From NCBI RefSeq assembly GCF_000756615.1, contig NZ_CP009288.1:2728001-2792000 (forward strand): 64,000 nt of DNA, given 5' to 3'. How positions within the stretch are numbered: the stretch's first letter is position 1; every line of letters begins with the position of its first letter. Of the stretch, positions 62,891-64,000 are shown one piece after another. Source of the DNA: Paenibacillus durus (GTDB lineage Bacteria; Bacillota; Bacilli; Paenibacillales; Paenibacillaceae). The notes under the pieces are model-generated. The model was not told the DNA's origin. It made no database searches and worked only from the letters and a program-made list of their open reading frames with translations. A program made the position numbers and the translations under genes.

Positions 62891-63457
62891 ATGGCAATCA
62901 AATCCGAAAAAGAAAAGATGCTGGATGGGGAACTGTACATGGCTTCCGACGCACAACTGATGGAAGAACGGGAATATGCGCGAAAGACAGTGCGGCTGTA
63001 TAATCAGACCACCGAAACCGAGACGGAACTCCGAACAAAGCTTCTAAAAGAACTGTTTGGTTCCACGGGCGAAAACTTGAGCATGGAACCCAACATTCGG
63101 TGCGATTATGGATATAACATCCATGTCGGAGAAAATTTCTATGCCAACTTCGATTGTACCATCCTGGACGTTTGCGAAATTCGAATTGGGGATAACTGCT
63201 TCTTGGCTCCGGGCGTACACATCTATACGGCAACCCATCCGATCGATCCTTTCGAGCGCATCGCTGGCCCGGAGTATGGGAAGCCGGTCAAGATTGGCGA
63301 CAATGTCTGGATCGGCGGCAGAGCCGTCATTAACCCGGGCGTTACAATCGGCGACAATGTGGTAATCGCTTCCGGGGCGGTTGTAACCAAAGATGTTCCG
63401 GACAATACTATTGTCGGCGGTAATCCGGCTAAAATAATTAAAAATATCGTGCTCTGA
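62891..63457 (+). CDS. maa: Maltose O-acetyltransferase (sugar O-acetyltransferase)
   Basis: A 188-residue left-handed beta-helix acetyltransferase of the Maa/LacA/NodL type. After the N-terminal Mac domain (SEKEKMLDGELYMASD) come hexapeptide repeats (GDNVWIGGRAVINPGVTIGDNV), the catalytic His in TATHPID and the typical end DVPDNTIVGGNPAKII. It acetylates maltose or glucose, a detoxification step for non-metabolisable sugars. GGGG lies before ATG 62891. The ROK gene ends 41 bp upstream, suggesting one transcript. Confidence 0.94.
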   Translation: MAIKSEKEKMLDGELYMASDAQLMEEREYARKTVRLYNQTTETETELRTKLLKELFGSTGENLSMEPNIRCDYGYNIHVGENFYANFDCTILDVCEIRIGDNCFLAPGVHIYTATHPIDPFERIAGPEYGKPVKIGDNVWIGGRAVINPGVTIGDNVVIASGAVVTKDVPDNTIVGGNPAKIIKNIVL

Positions 63458-63767
63458 TATGAAGGGATAATGTGTCGAGGGATATAGCGAACGTATACGA
63501 ACGGATACCCATTGATGGGGAGCAGCCCGATCGGAGATTGGAATACGCAAAATCCGGCAGCAGTCTGTACAATATGGACAGGTATACTAAAGAAATAGCC
63601 AGGCAGCCCGAATAGCGCTGTTCGGCGAATTATTTCCTTTAAAAAAGAAGCTCAAAAACTTCTCTTGACCAAATCTTGGCTAAAGCCCAGTTTTGGTCTC
63701 TTCGGCATGTCCCAAAAGAGTCCTTAAAATGCAAAAATAGCCTTAATACACAAGGCTTTTCTCAATA
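63458..63767. other. Non-coding stretch after maa
   Basis: No gene is supported. A weak CCGAA/TTCGG hairpin lies at about 63608-63626 and may end the maa transcript; a TTTTGG/CCAAAA dyad lies near 63693-63716. Confidence 0.4.
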
Positions 63768-63854
63768 GGACTTATGGGGATCGAACCCATGATTTCTGCC
63801 CTGTCAAGATTGACAGGCGTATTAATCGCAGTATCCTCACATAACCGAAAGTCC
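63768..63854 (-). tRNA. tRNA-like sequence, degenerate (3' half well formed)
   Basis: On the minus strand, ends GGACTT and AAGTCC would form a six-pair acceptor. The T arm is perfect (ATGGG-TTCGATC-CCCAT). The segment 63768-63807 reads like a tRNA 3' half starting at an anticodon loop TTGACAG (GAC), followed by GGCAG and AAATC. The 5' half does not pair: the left anticodon strand is replaced by CGCCTGTCAATC and no proper D arm is formed, giving 87 nt. No CCA is encoded. It is probably a relic or an integration-site copy of a tRNA 3' end. Confidence 0.35.
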
Positions 63855-64000
63855 TTGCACATCAGAATTTTCAGCTTATTTTCATAGGGATGTTTCCAAC
63901 TGTTTTTCCGAGTTCGTTGCCAATGCGTGACCACGGCTGTGATCGGTTCTTCTAGGAAAAAATTATGACTTGGTTACATAAAGGTAGTATGTGGATACAA

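Overview
The window looks like chromosomal DNA of a Gram-positive, low-to-moderate-GC Firmicute, most likely Paenibacillus or a close relative (inference). The support is strong AGGAGG-type ribosome sites with frequent GTG/TTG starts, a tryptophan T-box in front of trpS, a DinR/LexA box of the CGAAC-N4-GTTCG type, a YesM/YesN two-component pair beside a sugar ABC importer with no ATPase, a GH66 enzyme, and several insertion sequences of the kinds common in that genus.

Layout. 1-6.8 kb: end of a short-chain dehydrogenase, a DUF4265-like protein, signal peptidase I, T-box plus trpS, a DMT exporter, and a divergent quinone-oxidoreductase/TetR pair around a perfect palindrome. 6.3-16.4 kb: a lipoprotein without a normal start codon, an SgrR-type regulator, two polytopic membrane proteins, a cysteine synthase, a truncated ycnI remnant, nadE and a LysR regulator. 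16.5-20.1 kb: a heterodimeric ABC exporter with one degenerate ATP site. 20.2-23.5 kb: a frameshifted IS5/IS1182-type element with a 6-bp target duplication, directly followed by an IS3-type element with an A9 frameshift site; both lie between perfect 17-bp inverted repeats. 23.6-37.7 kb: housekeeping and stress genes (nitroreductase, peptide-binding protein, SGNH hydrolase, phosphoesterase, map, YbaK-type deacylase, HEAT-like protein and Rrf2 regulator, metallo-hydrolase, Na+/H+ antiporter, acetyltransferase, split ThrE-type exporter, SOS-controlled Y-family polymerase with a YolD-like partner).

37.9-44.3 kb is a probable five-gene envelope locus: an RND permease without adaptor, a DedA-PAP2 fusion whose PAP2 catalytic residues are lost, an ECF sigma factor, its zinc-finger anti-sigma factor, and a membrane protein with a bactofilin-like N-terminus. 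This is the best candidate for an undescribed system. 44.4-52.9 kb is a carbohydrate unit: YesN/YesM divergent from binding protein, two permeases and a cytoplasmic GH66 glycosidase.

53-58.6 kb is an AT-richer accessory patch with an intact IS1634-type element (6-bp target duplication), three decayed genes (GNAT acetyltransferase, cytidine-deaminase-like, GyrI-like) and a duplicated 25-bp block. 58.8-63.5 kb holds a permuted NlpC/P60-like protein, a MarR/MFS drug-efflux pair with direct-repeat operators, a ROK regulator lacking a normal start codon, and a maltose O-acetyltransferase. The window ends with a tRNA-like 3' half that may be an integration site or tRNA relic.
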